Shown piece after piece: positions 1 to 7,672 of a stretch of DNA of 32,505 bases. Source of the stretch: DATLMR01 sp035634255 (GTDB lineage: Bacteria > Acidobacteriota > Blastocatellia > UBA7656); contig DASQDI010000139.1 in the NCBI GenBank assembly GCA_035634255.1, positions 1 through 32,505 of the forward strand. Direction: 5' to 3'. The notes below the pieces were generated by a model, which was not told where the DNA came from, did no database searches, and saw nothing but the letters and a program-made list of their open reading frames with translations. A program made the translations under genes and the position numbers. Every line of letters begins with the position of its first letter. Position 1 is the first letter of the stretch.

Positions 1-252
1 TAGTCGCCCAGCCTACCGAAAGCGATCCCTACGTTATTAAATGATGTTGCGACCCTTGGGTGCTTCTCCCCGAATAGGTTTCGCCTTATTTCCAGCCCTC
101 TCTCTGAGTACTCAAGCTGCTTGCCGTAGTCGCCCAGCCTACCGAAAGCGATCCCCAGATTGTTGAGCGAGGTTGCAACCTCAGGGTGCCTCTCGCCGAA
201 CAACTCGCACCGTATGCGCAAAGCATATTCAAGGTTCTCCTTTTGGTTTTGT
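1..252 (-). repeat. Tandem 126-bp units encoding 42-residue TPRs
   Basis: Two consecutive 126-bp units (1-126 and 127-252) begin with the same 29 bases and encode the shared motif GIAFGRLGDY. The rest of each unit is diverged but alignable, with FGE-H-P followed by VATS in both. A 42-residue period is typical of the kinesin-light-chain TPR class. The array continues beyond the left edge, so the total copy number is unknown. Confidence 0.85.
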
Positions 253-2744
253 ATGTCCCCCAGGCACCCCTGAACAACAGCCAGATCATTAAGCAGGTGA
301 GCCTTAAGCTCCAAATCATTTGCTTTCTCGTAAAGTTCGAATGCCCTGTCGATTAACTCAAGCGCCGCCGAGTAACGAGCACGATTAAACAGCGGGTGTG
401 CCTGTAGCCACGTCAAGCGACTCGCGTGTTCAGGCGCGTAGTCAATAGCATTCTGTTGCCATGCTTTCAGATGATCTATCTCAGCATCGAATTTAGGAAG
501 GTCGAGGAAGTCTTCACGTAGATGTTGAAACCAGTCTCCCAACCTGCTGCACGTGTCAGAGATCCAAGTCTCTTTTTCCTTCAAAGGCACGTCCTCGCGC
601 CGAACTTCTCGCACCAGACGGTGAATAGAATAACTTTCAGCATCGCGGGTTTTCTGTAGCAGGCGAAGAGTCAGGCCAAGACTTAAAGCATTGGTCAATT
701 CGATGAAATTTTTAACGCCGACGAGTGCGCCAAGCAAATCCTTGCCCATAGGGGCTGAACCGCTCCAGGTCAGCAAGTCCAGAATTTCTCTGAGCCGCGG
801 TTCTTCGTTTAGAAGGCGCTCGTTAATCCTGAGCGTGGAGTATAGATCGGTCTTGTGCCTCGTATAGGGAGTCGTAGCAGATTTTTTGAGGAAGGCGTCT
901 CTGGGACTGTAGTTTAACAGGTCCCTATATTCGTGCCATTCGACCGTCGGGCGATTGCGCAGAAATGCTCCGGCCAACTCTATGGCCAGAGGGAGGCCGC
1001 CTAACGCCTCCACTATATCGCGCGCGGCCTCTTTCTCTCTCGGCGGGATTGGCTCCCGGTTGGCTTCCTGAATCAGAAGACGGTATGAGAGATCGCTGTC
1101 TAATGTGTCGAGTAGAATCGGATCGAATCCGCCTAACTCAATCCGGCTGGTCGCCAGTATATGAACGTCGCTGTGCAGCAGGCCGAGGTACTCTTCAATG
1201 TCCTCAAGCTTATCGACGTTATCGAAAATAATGAGCGCGCCGGGATAAGCCCTCAATCGTTGCCGAGCGACCGCGAGCTTGACTTTGTGCTCCGACTCGC
1301 GCGCGATCCATCGAGCCTGATCCACCAGTTCTATCAGTTGCGCGTCGATGGTCTGATCGGCGTTAATCCATATGACTCCGCCGGGGTATTCGTCTTTGAA
1401 GCGGAAGGCGTATTCGACGGCCAGTTGAGTTTTGCCGAGTCCACCCAATCCCTGAAAGGCAACCGCTTGCCCGATATTCGTCCGATGCCCACTGACCAGT
1501 TGCCGGCGCACCCTTTGGAGAGTCTCTTCTATTCCGAGAACCTTATCTCCCTTTTGTTGATAGGGGACGAAAAACACGAGGTTATTCAGGTCGTAAGATG
1601 CTCCGGGGGAAGCGGCCTTCTTCTCCTCACCTGTGTCTTGTTCCCCTTCTGGCTCGGGCTCGGGAGCTCCGCCACCGTCACTCAGGTTTATTGATGGCTT
1701 GAAAGTCTCGCTGCTGAAATTTTTTCCGGGGTCGAGACCGAATTTGTGATGCGGGACGATCTCTCGATTCCCGGCATCCAGAAGAATCGCTTCCCGAGGC
1801 CAAACCTTGATCGTGCCTTGATCCCCTTCAATCGAGATGCGACCGGCGCTGTACCCATGCTGGCGGCTCGTCGTTCCATCACCCCAGGTCTCAAGGCCGA
1901 ACAGAGATGACCCTTGCAGGTATCTCCGCGCCGGCGCTCCACCGGCGCGGATCGATTGCGAGGCATGCTCGTGCATGTGCCCGTGGAGGTGAATCAGGAA
2001 CCTGTCAGGGATATATATTTCTGCCTTGAAATGCTGCTGGCTGTTCGGATGAAGCCAGCTATAAGGGTGGTGCGTCATGAGGAAGGAAGCGTGATGCTCC
2101 CCGATCCATTCGGGAGTGTCTCCCTTGCAGACCGCATTCAGTTGTCGAACGTCGAGGTCGAGGCCGCCTTCGTAGTCGTCCCCAGTGAGTTGTAAGAAAG
2201 CGGAATTCAGGCCGACGATCCCGATCCTGAGTTCTCCTTTCTGAAACGTGTAAGAGAAGTCGCCCGGAAGTATGCCTTTATTAAGGTCGGACCTCGGGAC
2301 CAGATCACACGATTCTCTCCAGTCCATATAAGAAGAGAACGCATCCATGACTAATTTTCTGTATTCATTATTTTCAGTCTTCCAGAAATAGTCTCTCAGA
2401 GCTTTATCTTTGTGCCACTGCTTAAGAGCAATGACGCTCCCCATCATAGAATCACGCCAGGAAAGATCATGGTTCCCCGGAACCGGTAGCAGTGTGGGCG
2501 TGGACCCTAACACTTTCAGCCTCCTCCAGAGTTTCCCCAGAGTAATATTAAGTTCAGCATATTCTTGTTGCCCGCCGCTGAAGGTTAAGTCCCCCGTGAA
2601 GAAAACCAGATCCCAGGGGCCGGACTCATTGTGGAGTATCTCTATGTCGTCATAGAATTTTTCTCTCACGTTGGGCCACAGCCAACTTTGAGAACCTTGT
2701 CCCTGGTGCAGGTCGGTCAAATGTAACCAGCCGATTGATCCCAC
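1..2744 (-). CDS. Metallophosphoesterase / NB-ARC STAND ATPase / TPR protein (3' end outside window)
   Basis: One uninterrupted frame was translated by hand from a GTG at 2744 to the left edge (914 codons; C-terminus missing). Residues 1-330 form a calcineurin-like phosphoesterase with all metal-site motifs: D11-x-H13, G51-D52, GNHD at 90-93, H225/H226 and GHMH at 255-258. An acidic, Pro/Glu-rich linker follows (about 345-385). The NB-ARC ATPase has the P-loop GLGGLGKT (Lys438), Walker B LIIFDNVD (Asp508), ATSR, GLPLA at 583-587 and an IHRLVREV winged-helix motif near His708. From about 790 there are 42-residue kinesin-light-chain-like TPRs. An in-frame TAG lies at 2829-2831 and no ATG precedes the first strand. 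GTG is preferred because AAAGGA lies 10 nt upstream; TTG at 2798 is an alternative. The gene is more AT-rich than its neighbours. By family logic the TPRs sense, NB-ARC switches and the phosphoesterase acts as effector. That points to an antiphage or other conflict role, which is inference. Confidence 0.88.
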   Translation of the reverse strand, partial: MGSIGWLHLTDLHQGQGSQSWLWPNVREKFYDDIEILHNESGPWDLVFFTGDLTFSGGQQEYAELNITLGKLWRRLKVLGSTPTLLPVPGNHDLSWRDSMMGSVIALKQWHKDKALRDYFWKTENNEYRKLVMDAFSSYMDWRESCDLVPRSDLNKGILPGDFSYTFQKGELRIGIVGLNSAFLQLTGDDYEGGLDLDVRQLNAVCKGDTPEWIGEHHASFLMTHHPYSWLHPNSQQHFKAEIYIPDRFLIHLHGHMHEHASQSIRAGGAPARRYLQGSSLFGLETWGDGTTSRQHGYSAGRISIEGDQGTIKVWPREAILLDAGNREIVPHHKFGLDPGKNFSSETFKPSINLSDGGGAPEPEPEGEQDTGEEKKAASPGASYDLNNLVFFVPYQQKGDKVLGIEETLQRVRRQLVSGHRTNIGQAVAFQGLGGLGKTQLAVEYAFRFKDEYPGGVIWINADQTIDAQLIELVDQARWIARESEHKVKLAVARQRLRAYPGALIIFDNVDKLEDIEEYLGLLHSDVHILATSRIELGGFDPILLDTLDSDLSYRLLIQEANREPIPPREKEAARDIVEALGGLPLAIELAGAFLRNRPTVEWHEYRDLLNYSPRDAFLKKSATTPYTRHKTDLYSTLRINERLLNEEPRLREILDLLTWSGSAPMGKDLLGALVGVKNFIELTNALSLGLTLRLLQKTRDAESYSIHRLVREVRREDVPLKEKETWISDTCSRLGDWFQHLREDFLDLPKFDAEIDHLKAWQQNAIDYAPEHASRLTWLQAHPLFNRARYSAALELIDRAFELYEKANDLELKAHLLNDLAVVQGCLGDIQNQKENLEYALRIRCELFGERHPEVATSLNNLGIAFGRLGDYGKQLEYSERGLEIRRNLFGEKHPRVATSFNNVGIAFGRLGD

Positions 2745-3072
2745 TGAAGGCGTTTCCTTTCTGAGTCTGATCGAGTCGAAATTCTCAGGCCGAATCAAAG
2801 TTGATTTTATTGCGTTTCGGGTCGGTCTCTATAAGGACTGAAGAAACCGGACGGATTGTAGCACAAAGCACGATTACGTATTAAGCGGGGGGCCGGCGAT
2901 TGTAGCGAGGCCGTACACCTTGTTTCGAACGAGTGCAGAAAAGGCTGATTTCACGCGCGTTTTTGCGAATTTCGCGCGGCCCTCCGCTGGCATTGAGGTT
3001 GCTTTTATACGCATTGCAGGATGATCGTTTGATAGTTTTGAAGACAAGATTAACGAATGGGAGGAAACGATA
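2745..3072. other. Divergent intergenic region, 328 bp
   Basis: This gap lies between the STAND ATPase gene (minus) and the small membrane protein gene (plus). It holds the likely STAND promoter at 2855-2863 and a strong ribosome binding site for the small gene (GGGAGGAAA at 3058-3066). I could not place a convincing -35/-10 pair for the plus-strand gene. Short ORFs here show no family features. Confidence 0.5.
2855..2863 (-). promoter_or_regulatory. Extended -10 promoter for the STAND gene
   Basis: On the minus strand the sequence reads TGC-TACAAT, an extended -10 with five of six consensus bases. No good -35 is visible 17 bp upstream. Transcription would start near 2848, giving a leader of about 100 nt to the preferred GTG. 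Confidence 0.4.
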
Positions 3073-3276
3073 ATGGCAGACAGAATAGTTGAAGAACATA
3101 TCCACACAGACGGCGGTTCGGGCGGGGCATTCTCGGCGCTTGCCGCGGTGCTGTTCATCCTCGTGCTGCTGGCGGTTCTTTATTTCACGGGCGTGTTCGG
3201 CCGCATGTTCGGCCCTAAGGACACCAACATCGACGTAAACATCAACAAGCCCGGCATCGTTCTTCAGGTTCGATAA
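3073..3276 (+). CDS. Small single-pass membrane protein, unknown function
   Basis: A 67-residue protein begins at an ATG with a near-ideal ribosome binding site (GGGAGGAAA, 6 nt spacing), which argues strongly that it is real. A polar, charged N-terminus of about 18 residues is followed by one hydrophobic helix (about 20-43, rich in Ala, Leu, Val and Phe). A short basic and polar tail ends in alternating Asn/Asp/Val residues. I do not recognise the family. It is divergent from the STAND ATPase gene and convergent with rho. Its GC content matches the chromosomal background rather than the STAND gene, so a functional link to that gene is not indicated. Confidence 0.7.
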   Translation: MADRIVEEHIHTDGGSGGAFSALAAVLFILVLLAVLYFTGVFGRMFGPKDTNIDVNINKPGIVLQVR

Positions 3277-3287
3277 GAGCAGTTCGC

Positions 3288-3383
3288 AGTTTACAGTTTT
3301 CGGTTTTCAGCGAATTGGGAACGCATGCGTCGAGGGCGGTCACGCCCTCGCGGTGCGGTACTGAAAGCTGAAAACTGTAAACT
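3288..3383. repeat. Long inverted repeat with inner GC hairpin (likely bidirectional terminator)
   Basis: Arms at 3288-3310 and 3361-3383 are 23 nt each and complementary at 21 positions (left arm AGTTTACAGTTTTC...). Between them is a perfect 8-bp hairpin, CGAGGGCG-GTCA-CGCCCTCG, at 3331-3350. The right arm runs into the rho stop codon. The position between convergent genes fits a shared terminator or a small dispersed palindromic element. Confidence 0.65.
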
Positions 3384-4509
3384 ATTCCTGCTTTATGCGG
3401 TCGAGGAACTGCGAGTTGTTGCCGGTTTCTCCGAGCCCTTTGAGCAGCATCTCCATCGCCTCCACCGGCTTCTTGCTGGCGAGCGCGCGGCGCAGCAAAG
3501 TGATCTTCGGCAGGGTCTCCGCGTCGAAGAGCTTCTCTTCTTTCCGCGTGCCCGATTTCGATATGTCTATTGAGGGGAATATGCGCCGCTCGGAGAGGCG
3601 GCGGTCGAGCACTATCTCCAGGTTGCCCGTCCCTTTGAACTCCTGAAATATCACTTCATCCATCTGGCTCCCGGTGTCTATCAGGGCGGTGCCTATTATT
3701 GTGAGCGAGCCGCCCTGCTCGGCGTTGCGGGCCGCCCCGAAGAAGCGGCGCGGGAATTCCATCGCGCGCGAATCGACCCCCCCGCTCATCGTCTTCCCGC
3801 GCCGGTCAGTCTCGCGGTTCGAGGCGCGCGCGAGCCTCGTGATCGAATCGAGCAGCATCACCACGTCCTGCCCGCACTCGACCATGCGCTTGACCCGTTC
3901 GAGCAGGAGCCGCGAGATCTGCAAGTGGAGGGTCGAGCCCTGGTCGGACGAGGAGGCGATCACTTCCCCGCGCACGCGCCTCTTCATGTGAGTGACCTCC
4001 TCGGGCCGCTCGTCCACCAGAAGCATCACGAGGTGCGTCTCGGGATGGTTGTCGGCGACCGCGCCCGCGATCTCTTCGATTAGGGTGGTCTTGCCGGTCT
4101 TCGGGGGCGCGACTATCAAGCCCCTCTGCCCCTTGCCGATGGGCGCGATCAGGTCGATCACGCGCAGGGAGATGTTGTCATTGCCCTTGGAAAGCTCAAG
4201 GCGCTCCGTGGGGTCGACGCTCACGAGGTCGGTGAATTCGGGTCGGCGCAGGTACTCTTCGGGGCTGAGCCCGTTCACCTGTTCGACGGAAGCCATCTGG
4301 TCCGACTGGGCCTTGCCGCGCCCGTTTTGGGAAGGGCTGGCCTCGCCGGAGACGAAGACCCCCTCGCGCAGGGAGAATTTCTGGATCAGGCTGCGGGGGA
4401 CGAACACGTCCCTCGGGCCGGGCAGGTAATTGCTCGCGGCCTGTCTGAGAAAGCCGAAGCCTTTCTCGTTGATTTGTAATACGCCTGAGGCGGGTACTTG
4501 ATCTGACAT
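3382..4509 (-). CDS. rho: Transcription termination factor Rho, short form
   Basis: Hexameric RNA-dependent ATPase that terminates untranslated transcripts. The 375-residue product starts almost at the cold-shock-type RNA-binding domain (GVLQINEKGFGFLR near residue 10). It therefore lacks the N-terminal helical bundle of the E. coli protein (about 420 residues). The motor domain is complete: P-loop APPKTGKT, the DERPEEVT motif, Walker B VVMLLDSITRLAR, the Q-loop segment GGVDSRAMEFPRRFFGAAR and the R-loop FKGTGNLE. The ATG at 4509 is preferred over the TTG three bases upstream because GGAGAG lies 5 nt before it. The gene is downstream of recQ on the same strand with a 76-bp gap that includes a weak terminator-like hairpin. 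A 37-residue linker rich in Ser, Gln and Gly joins the RNA-binding and motor parts. Confidence 0.96.
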   Translation of the reverse strand: MSDQVPASGVLQINEKGFGFLRQAASNYLPGPRDVFVPRSLIQKFSLREGVFVSGEASPSQNGRGKAQSDQMASVEQVNGLSPEEYLRRPEFTDLVSVDPTERLELSKGNDNISLRVIDLIAPIGKGQRGLIVAPPKTGKTTLIEEIAGAVADNHPETHLVMLLVDERPEEVTHMKRRVRGEVIASSSDQGSTLHLQISRLLLERVKRMVECGQDVVMLLDSITRLARASNRETDRRGKTMSGGVDSRAMEFPRRFFGAARNAEQGGSLTIIGTALIDTGSQMDEVIFQEFKGTGNLEIVLDRRLSERRIFPSIDISKSGTRKEEKLFDAETLPKITLLRRALASKKPVEAMEMLLKGLGETGNNSQFLDRIKQE

Positions 4510-4555
4510 CAATCTCTCCGAAATAAGCTGTCGTTAATTGGAACGCCTGACATCG

Positions 4556-4594
4556 AAAAAAGTTTTCAGAGCCCGGACCGTCGGCTCAGTCCGG
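4556..4594 (-). terminator. Weak terminator-like hairpin after recQ
   Basis: On the minus strand a 6-bp stem CCGGAC/GTCCGG (4573-4578 with 4589-4594, 10-nt loop) overlaps the end of recQ. A run of six T lies about 11 nt further on. The stem is short and the T run is not adjacent, so read-through into rho is likely. Confidence 0.3.
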
Positions 4595-6832
4595 CAGTTC
4601 GAGCGCCACGTCCGTCCGCCCGGTCATCACCTCTCGCCCGAAGTCGGTGAGGCCGACCGTCGGGTAAGCGCCCTTCTCTACGGCTATGCAGTCGGCCTGT
4701 ATGAGGGCTTTTATGAAGGCGGTGATCTCGTCCTGAGTCATGTCCCTGAGCAGCCCGTACGTGGAGAGCTTATCAAGGTCGTTCTGAAGCACCTGCTTCG
4801 AGGTCGAGCCGCGCAGGACCGCCGCCACCGTCCCTTTCCCGAACCTGTTCCTGAGCCGCGCGACACAGCTCAATATTTTTTTGATTACCACGACCTCGGC
4901 CTCGTTCAAGGGGCGGGGCTTCGGGCCGCGGCCGCCGTTCCTCGCTTCGGCCTCCTCGGGCCGCGCCCGCTCGGCCCGCTTCTTCAGGTCGGCCCGCAGC
5001 TCCTCGCCCGTGGGCGCGTGGTCGATGATGAACTTATCAAGAACGGACGGCCCGGGCATCTTTTGCGCCGAAGGGCCGCGGCCCAGCGCGAGGGTGCCAG
5101 CTTTCACTTTGCTCTCCGCCGCTTCGAGCTGAGGGCCGCCGGGCGCGCAGTTGGAGCAGGTGCCGCAGTTGGCCACGTGCTTGCGGTCGCCGAAGTAATT
5201 CAGGATGAACCGGCGCAGGCAGGACTTGTAGTAGCAGTAGTCGATCATCCTGCGCAGCTTCCACTGCTCCGCCGCCGCGCGCGCGGCCAGCTCCTTCCGG
5301 TCGAATTTCAAGGCCCTCGCCGGCTGCTCGTCGAGCAGGCGAATCCCGCGCCCCTGATAAGCGTTCCTGAAGTCGATCAGCCCGCGCGCCGAAAGCTGCG
5401 CGAGCGCGCGGCGGGCCTGCGCGTCGGAGAGCCCTAGGCTCGCCGCTATCGTGGTCAGGTCGAGCTCCGTCTGCTCGCGCTCGTTGACGTTGCGGTTGAA
5501 TATCAGGTCGCGGATCAACCCGCCCTCGTTCGAATCGTCCGGCACGGCCGAGAGCGCCGTATCGACCGGCACCTTCATCAGCGCCATGAGGGTCGCGTCG
5601 CCCGCGCGCCCGCGCTCGATGTGGCCGGCCTTCTCAAGGATTATGAGGGCGGAATATATCGACATCTCGTTCTTTATCCCGAGCCTCTGGGCGATCTCCC
5701 TGGGGCTCGTGTCGACCTTGTCCGCGCCTCTTGAGGCCACCTCCTGGTAGACCCGCGCGATCAATTCGGGGGGCGGGTGGCTGCCCTCTATGAAGAACTG
5801 CTGCGTGCGCGTGTCGGCGTAGTTGAAGAGGAGGACGCAGTCGGCGGGCATCATGTCGCGCCCCGCGCGCCCGACCTCCTGGTAGTAAGCCTCGACCGCC
5901 CCCGGCAGGTGGAAGTGGGCCACGAACCGGATGTCCGGTTTGTCGATCCCCATGCCGAAGGCATTCGTCGCGACTATGGCCTGCGAGTCCCCGTGCATGA
6001 AAGCTTCCTGCGCTCGCGTCCGCTCGCCCTCGTCCATGCCCCCGTGGTACGCGTCGACGCTCAGGCCCGCGAGCTTGAGCTTGGCCGAAATCTGCTCGAC
6101 GCTCTTGCGCGTGGCCGCGTAGATGATGCCCGACCCCGTAGAGCGTGTGATCATGCGCCTGAGCGTCTCGTACTTCTGCTTCTCGTTCGACGTGTGCAGC
6201 ACGCGCAGGGAGAGGTTCGGCCTGTCGAAGCCCGCGACGAAGACCCGAGGGTCCGTGAGCCCGAGCTGCTCGCTGATGTCCGCCCTGACCTGCGGCGTGG
6301 CGGTCGCCGTCAGGGCGATGATCTGCGGCCTGCCCAGAAGCTCCGCCGCCTCCCTGAGCTTCAGGTAATCCGGCCTGAAGTCATGGCCCCAGTGGGAGAT
6401 GCAGTGCGCCTCGTCGATGGCGAGCAACCGGACCTTGACCTCGCCGATGGTGGAGACGAAGGCCTCGCTGCGAAACCGTTCCGGCGCGACGTAAACGATC
6501 TTGAACTGCCCGCGCCGGATTCGCGAAAGCCTCTCGTTCGTCTCGCCGTAGGCCAGGGAGCTGTTGATGAAGGTGACGGGGATGTCCCGCGCCGCGAGCG
6601 CGTCCACCTGATCCTTCATCAGGGCTATGAGCGGCGAGACGACCAGCGTGACGCCGTCCATCATCAGCGCGGGCAGCTGGTAGCAGAGCGACTTGCCCCC
6701 GCCCGTGGGCATCACGACCACCGCGTCGAGGCCCGCCAGGACGGACTCGACCACTTCAGCCTGCCCCTCACGAAAGTCCGTGAAGCCGAAATATTTCAGT
6801 AGAGCCTCACGGGCTCTGCTTATGTCAGACAC
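4586..6832 (-). CDS. recQ: ATP-dependent DNA helicase RecQ
   Basis: A 3'-5' superfamily 2 DNA helicase acting in recombination and fork repair. The protein has 748 residues. The N-terminal helicase core carries TGGGKS at 43-48, DEAH at 140-143, the RecQ-specific CISHWGHDFRPDY segment and the motif VI region QEVGRAGRD. A four-cysteine zinc module (SCLRRF ... NCGTCSNC) follows. A winged-helix RQC-like domain containing KGTVAAVLRGS and LTDFGREVM ends the protein, and no HRDC domain follows. An insert rich in Arg, Glu and Ala separates the zinc module from the winged helix. The start is a GTG preceded by AGGA with about 8 nt spacing; the next codons match the usual RecQ N-terminus (LLKYFGFTDFREGQ). 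It is divergent from the 7098 gene. Confidence 0.97.
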   Translation of the reverse strand: MSDISRAREALLKYFGFTDFREGQAEVVESVLAGLDAVVVMPTGGGKSLCYQLPALMMDGVTLVVSPLIALMKDQVDALAARDIPVTFINSSLAYGETNERLSRIRRGQFKIVYVAPERFRSEAFVSTIGEVKVRLLAIDEAHCISHWGHDFRPDYLKLREAAELLGRPQIIALTATATPQVRADISEQLGLTDPRVFVAGFDRPNLSLRVLHTSNEKQKYETLRRMITRSTGSGIIYAATRKSVEQISAKLKLAGLSVDAYHGGMDEGERTRAQEAFMHGDSQAIVATNAFGMGIDKPDIRFVAHFHLPGAVEAYYQEVGRAGRDMMPADCVLLFNYADTRTQQFFIEGSHPPPELIARVYQEVASRGADKVDTSPREIAQRLGIKNEMSIYSALIILEKAGHIERGRAGDATLMALMKVPVDTALSAVPDDSNEGGLIRDLIFNRNVNEREQTELDLTTIAASLGLSDAQARRALAQLSARGLIDFRNAYQGRGIRLLDEQPARALKFDRKELAARAAAEQWKLRRMIDYCYYKSCLRRFILNYFGDRKHVANCGTCSNCAPGGPQLEAAESKVKAGTLALGRGPSAQKMPGPSVLDKFIIDHAPTGEELRADLKKRAERARPEEAEARNGGRGPKPRPLNEAEVVVIKKILSCVARLRNRFGKGTVAAVLRGSTSKQVLQNDLDKLSTYGLLRDMTQDEITAFIKALIQADCIAVEKGAYPTVGLTDFGREVMTGRTDVALELPD

Positions 6833-6907
6833 CTGGAGTTCCTCACGGTTGACTGCTCATTGGCGTGAACGCGCCCCGTCGAGCGCTTGCACACATAACC
6901 TTACCAC

Positions 6908-6955
6908 GCCTGTACAGGCTTGCTCAAATTCATCTATAAACCGGGCCCGGTTTAT
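6908..6955. promoter_or_regulatory. Two perfect palindromes in the recQ / 7098 divergent region
   Basis: GCCTGTACAGGC (6908-6919) is a 12-bp perfect palindrome. ATAAACCGGG-CCCGGTTTAT (6936-6955) is a 20-bp perfect palindrome. Both lie between divergent genes, where repressor operators are common. Neither matches an operator I can name, and no T-run follows, so a terminator is less likely. Confidence 0.45.
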
Positions 6956-7073
6956 TCGAATCCCGGCCCGCGGGCGGCGCCGGCCGTGCATCGTTTTTTC
7001 GAAATATCACGTCTATAAAGTGCGGACAGGCGACTCGCCTCCCCGGAGGTCGAAATCGAAGGGGCGGCGGGCC

Positions 7074-7079
7074 TATAAT
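7074..7079 (+). promoter_or_regulatory. Consensus -10 TATAAT upstream of the YkuD-like gene
   Basis: A perfect TATAAT lies 18 nt before the ATG at 7098, giving a leader of about 12 nt that still contains the GGAAGGG ribosome binding site. No clear -35 is seen 17 bp upstream. Confidence 0.45.
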
Positions 7080-7097
7080 CAATTCGGAAGGGCGGAC

Positions 7098-7649
7098 ATG
7101 ATAAGAAAGATTCAGATGAACGTAGGCAGCACGCCGATAGGCAAGGCGATAACGTGGTCTTACCCCAACGACGACGGCAATACTTACGAGATACCCACAT
7201 ACAAGCTCACCGTTTCCGGGACCGACGATAAAGGCAATCCCGCGTCGAAGGATTTCGAGGTGTTCCGGTTCGGGGTGCAGAGAAAGACCCCCACTTCGTC
7301 GGCCCGAGTCGTAGGGCTCGCCGATTTACAGACTCACACTATAAAGAAATGGATCCCGACTTACGAGGTCCACAGCGCCTCCTCCCCGGAAAAGGGGGCC
7401 TGGCAGGTTTACGACAACTTCCTGATCCACGACGGCCCCGACTCCCCGATGACCGAGCTTTACGCGAGCATCGGCTGCGTCGAAATCTGCGGAGGCCCCA
7501 GCGGCTTCGTCGGCTTCAACGATTTCATCATCAGCCTCTCCGGCTCGACCAAGAAGACGAGGGGCGAGCAGCTTAAAGAGATTGGGGACTCCGGCAAGCT
7601 GGTGATAACTTACCAGAAAGCCACGAGGCCTCCTCTGAAAATCAGGTGA
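7098..7649 (+). CDS. YkuD-like (L,D-transpeptidase-type) candidate cell-wall enzyme without signal peptide
   Basis: A 183-residue protein whose ATG is preceded by GGAAGGG at good spacing. An open frame extends upstream but has no support there. The C-terminal half carries IHDG (His111), then YASIGCVEI (Ser124, Gly126, Cys127). The spacing of about 16 residues recalls the His ... S-x-G-C catalytic signature of YkuD-type L,D-transpeptidases and of type VI effectors of that fold; the usual Arg after Cys is replaced by Val-Glu. The N-terminal half (about 1-90) looks beta-rich and is unassigned. There is no signal peptide or membrane segment, unlike housekeeping L,D-transpeptidases. The next gene starts 23 bp later and encodes an exported protein. 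Export by a contractile secretion system with a periplasmic immunity partner would explain this, but no secretion genes are in the window. The fold is a motif-based guess. Confidence 0.5.
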   Translation: MIRKIQMNVGSTPIGKAITWSYPNDDGNTYEIPTYKLTVSGTDDKGNPASKDFEVFRFGVQRKTPTSSARVVGLADLQTHTIKKWIPTYEVHSASSPEKGAWQVYDNFLIHDGPDSPMTELYASIGCVEICGGPSGFVGFNDFIISLSGSTKKTRGEQLKEIGDSGKLVITYQKATRPPLKIR

Positions 7650-7672
7650 CCGGCGGACTGGCGGAGTAGAGA

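Noticed and set aside
1..252. CRISPR array or direct-repeat element
   Set aside because: The repeat is 126 bp, continuous and in frame with a TPR-coding gene, with no spacers.
1161..1694. 177-codon plus-strand frame opposite the NB-ARC region
   Set aside because: The opposite strand encodes the P-loop and Walker B of the STAND ATPase; this frame has no family features.
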